Source of the DNA: Ehretia macrophylla
Lineage: Eukaryota; Streptophyta; Magnoliopsida; Boraginales; Ehretiaceae
Direction of reading: 5' to 3'
Length of the DNA stretch: 64,000 nt
Assembly (NCBI GenBank): GCA_037974665.1
Contig: CM075769.1
Location: forward strand, 24,739,139-24,803,138
The notes under the pieces are model-generated. The model did no database searches and was not told where the DNA came from. It worked only from the letters and a program-made list of their open reading frames with translations. This document shows, piece by piece, positions 61,144-64,000 of the stretch. Position numbers and translations under genes: made by a program. How positions within the stretch are numbered: the stretch's first letter is position 1; each line of letters begins with the position of its first letter.

Positions 61144-64000
61144 TGTCACGCCCCAACTCGACCCCACCTACGATCAGTCAGGACGCAACGGAACATACAA
61201 CACAACCATAATATACAATAAAACATCTTCGTTATACGCCTCCGTTCCAACATGACATACAATACCTCAACGTTATCATACATTTCAAAAGTAAGTTGAG
61301 ACACAACTACAACTTAACCATAGACGAAAGAAAACCACTAAATTAACATCATTTGGTTCATCATATTTTCAATATCTATTACATTAAGAACCATAAGACA
61401 TATAAAGTCTATTAAACTAATACACAAGACATTTAACAACATAGAATCATGGATAAGACTCGGGAACATATGACTCATCCACGAAAGGCACATTTTCCAC
61501 ATTCTCCTCTTCAGGAGGCACGTACCCGTAATCTTGTGAAAGTACACCTGAAAACATGCATTAATAGAGAGTGAGCTTATATACATAAGCCCAGTGAGGA
61601 TCCGATAGATCTCGACAGTATTCACTACGCTCCTTGGATTTGGTCCTTTGAGCAAGTAAACACACAACAACAATAATAACATAAATAAAGCTATCATCAC
61701 ATAACTATATGACCATTCAATAAGGATACTCTATTTGGTGTAGCTCCAAACGCCATCACGATCTCAACCGTTCTTCTTATAACTCCCCATTACTCACGCA
61801 CCCGAGGTACCTCACTAGCCCCTTCCCTCCATGACATCTCCGTCATGCGAGCTGGGGGTAGCCTATGGCAGTCATGCCGTTATCAACCCGACAGCCCGAC
61901 GCTGCCCGAGAGGTGGCACACACATACCAAGACTCCATATTCATCAATCATCATGCAAGCATAAATCAATCAATCAATTGGGAGATCAGCAACAAGAGTG
62001 CCCGATTCCCGCATTCAATAATAATCAATCAATAACATCAATATAACATCAATATTAAATTAAACAACAAACAACGTAGTTAGATGACAAAGTAGGCCAT
62101 CTAACCGGACATGCATAATATACATAATTAAACCCTAAATTACTCAACAACGACTCACCATTCATCACTCGAACACTACCCAACCATCTAAGGCATCGTT
62201 CAAGAAATTAAAGAATGACAACCTAAACTTCTAAAATTCATAACTTACAATCTACTAATCCAAACATTGCCAAATCAGTTCCTATCACTCACCCATTCAA
62301 CCTACTACATTAGCCCTCTCGGAAATCCACCATAACACCTCTAAATCATGCCCGATAACCCTAAAATCCTAAGATGTCATGGCTGGATTTTCCGGATTTT
62401 CACACAAACAATGTAATCGAAAATTCGGCATTACAACAGCGCTAACACGTAATTATCAAGTATTTAGAAATCGACGGCAATCGATTTCGAGCAACGCAAC
62501 TCAATTAAATCAACTTTGAACATTTTAATCAAAATTAAATACCCGGAAAATAAAAATTATGCTATATCCGACAGAAACTCGTAGTATTAGTATATAATGA
62601 TCCCTAGCATGCAAGGAGCAATAATCTAACATCAGATTACAATTCTAACGGTTCAATCTTCATTTATACGCAAAGACACAAAAATGACATTTTGAGATCT
62701 AGAATTTTTCTCTCACCTTAGATGCGATATAAGCCTAGGAATGCGTGCAATGCGTGCCCAACAAGCAGAATCCAAGTCGGTGCGAAGTTTCACGGACAAA
62801 AACTAGGTTTTTCTTTGAAAAATTGGATTGAAAGCTTGAGTTTTCTCTTCTCTTTTTCTCTCTCTTTTCTCTCGGCAATGTGTGTGTGTGTGATGGTGTT
62901 TTTGTGTTGTGTGAGTGTGTGTTGAGGACATTAGCTTATATGGTCAATTAATTAATTAAAGTCAAAGTTATTTTAATAGGTATTTTTGTGTTTTTAATGA
63001 CTTTAATTGCATTTTAGTGCTCACCAAGTTAAAAATAATTATGCAACCCCCAAAATATCACAAGTGGATTATTTTTAGGTGACAAGAAGTTTTACATTCA
63101 AAGAATTCCACCCGAGTCGGCTTAAAACTCGATTTTCGCAAAAGTCGGTGTAAAAACCCTAATAAATTCTTAAGCCGATTTTAAAACCGTTTTCATCAAA
63201 CACAGGTCTATTAAAGTCCGTGGACTAGGTCTAGAAGGGTTAAAAAGACCAGTTTCAAAATTATAGCGGACGTGTTTCGAAAACACTATTCACTGAAAAT
63301 CGACGATAAAATTTCTGACTCCGTTTTTGATGAAAATTTTATGAATGCACATTTAGCACGTATTAGGAGTATTGAAATCAAAATTATAACTTTCTAGGTC
63401 CTATAGCACATAAACAGATCATATGCACGCAAAACGAGGTAAAACACGTAAAACGAGATAAGCAGGAAAGTGGGGTTTCACATTCTCCCCCCCCCTTATA
63501 GAAATTTCGTCCTCGAAATTCTTACTTGATGTACAGAATAGATCTGGGTATTGCTGCTGCATCTGATCTCGTCTCTCCCACGTAGCTTCCTCAATGCCGT
63601 GATGCTTCCACAATACCTTAACCATCGGAATCCTCTTCGACCTCAACTTTCGGTCCATCTGATCTAGAATACGAATCGGACGCTCGTCATAAGTCAAATT
63701 ATCTCGAAGCTGTAACGGCTCTGGCTCAAGAATATGAGAAGGATCCGGATTATATTTCCGCAAATTAGACACGTGAAACACATCGTGGACATTAGAGAAG
63801 TTCTCCGGTAAAGCCAACCGATATGCCAACTTACCAACCCTGCCAGTAATCTCAAACGGCCCAACAAATCTCGGACTCAGCTTACCACCTTTACCATAAC
63901 GAACAAATCCCTTTCGAGGAGACAATCTCAAGAAAACCCGATCTCCAACTGCAAACTCCAAGTCTCGACGACGCTTATCAGCATAACTCTTGAATCTACT
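61144..64000 (-). mobile_element. M2, Ty3/gypsy element, 3' end (continues past window)
   Basis: 3' LTR at 61144-63482 (TGTCACGCCCC..GGGGTTTCACA, 2,339 bp, family P), polypurine tract with eight to nine G (sense, 63486-63495), then pol still open at the right edge. This is the youngest-looking gypsy gene in the window. The LTR lacks about 130 bp near its outer end (after 61190) that LTR P has. Putative intron 61548-62716 (1,169 bp); tail frame at 61450-61547. Confidence 0.9.
63419..64000 (-). CDS. pol: M2 pol C-terminus: integrase C-terminal domain and chromodomain-like tail (partial)
   Basis: Open minus-strand frame from the right edge to a stop at 63419, about 193 codons, start outside the window. 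From the edge: SRFKSYADKRRRDLEFAVGD, the SH3-like integrase C-terminal block (RLSPRKGFVRYGKGGKLSP, RFVGPFEITGRVGKLAYRLAL), VHDVFHVSNLRKYNPDPSHIL, then DERPIRILDQ, KRIPMVKVLWKHHGIEEATWE (chromodomain-like) and NFEDEISIRGGE. The last 20 or so codons overlap the polypurine tract and the 3' LTR. No stop or frameshift is visible, in contrast to G1 and M1, so M2 may have been active recently; the rest of pol must be seen to decide. Confidence 0.9.
   Translation of the reverse strand, partial: SRFKSYADKRRRDLEFAVGDRVFLRLSPRKGFVRYGKGGKLSPRFVGPFEITGRVGKLAYRLALPENFSNVHDVFHVSNLRKYNPDPSHILEPEPLQLRDNLTYDERPIRILDQMDRKLRSKRIPMVKVLWKHHGIEEATWERRDQMQQQYPDLFCTSSKNFEDEISIRGGENVKPHFPAYLVLRVLPRFACI

Noticed and set aside
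61338-61700. 120-codon minus-strand frame in the M2 LTR
   Set aside because: It runs in a different frame from the conserved tail (DESYVPESYP) over the same bases; the conserved frame is the other one.

Overview
The window is plant nuclear DNA made almost entirely of nested LTR retrotransposons. No host gene, tRNA, rRNA or CRISPR array was found. The evidence for a plant is: Ty3/gypsy pol genes of chromovirus type (a chromodomain-like pol tail, tRNA-Met primer sites and LTRs of about 2.2-4 kb, most like the Tekay/Del lineage), Ty1/copia remnants, and high AT content. The species cannot be named from the sequence. Almost every long reading frame is either a decayed gag/pol piece or chance.

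Layout, left to right. An LTR called here X (1-1267) meets a truncated LTR A-prime (1268-1670), then solo LTR A (1671-4169, target duplication ACACA). Gypsy element G1 (+) runs as gag-PR-RT-RH-IN from 4175 to 25128. It is split by solo LTR K (7828-15194) and solo LTR L (15839-24842), and each of these is itself split by further LTRs (J and a copia LTR in K; C and D in L). G1 ends in LTR B (25084-27417). LTR X resumes in pieces (27418-27594, 29870-30286, 48455-48493), interrupted by solo LTR M (27595-29869) and by M1, a complete minus-strand gypsy element (30287-48454, duplication GTATC). M1 holds a non-autonomous element E (34287-40675, duplication GTAGT) inside pol and solo LTR P (44991-47459) inside its 5' LTR. 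After X come a primer site, a leader split by solo LTR C2 (48894-51064), and LTR H with its primer site and leader (51328-54806). Then follow a decayed minus-strand copia element Co1 (54807-59590), a copia LTR (59591-61143) and gypsy element M2 (61144 to the right edge, minus), whose pol end is still open.

The most interesting signal is inside the LTRs. Very different LTR families, in both orientations, share one layout: a consensus 5' splice site (AAAG|GTGAG), an interior of about 1.0-1.6 kb (mostly about 1.16 kb) with stem-loops whose stems change sequence but keep pairing, and a 3' splice-like site (TTTCAG|G) followed in one large group by a short conserved reading frame. The hairpins include one or two with an invariant CTACTTT loop, a stem around a GGCGGC..GGGCTTGCC core, and a GAGCTT/AAGCTC hairpin next to the acceptor. 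This suggests an intron and a structured RNA module built into the LTR. It is an inference from pattern and needs RNA data. A second signal is a palindromic G-box/RY cluster directly upstream of the TATA box of LTR C2.
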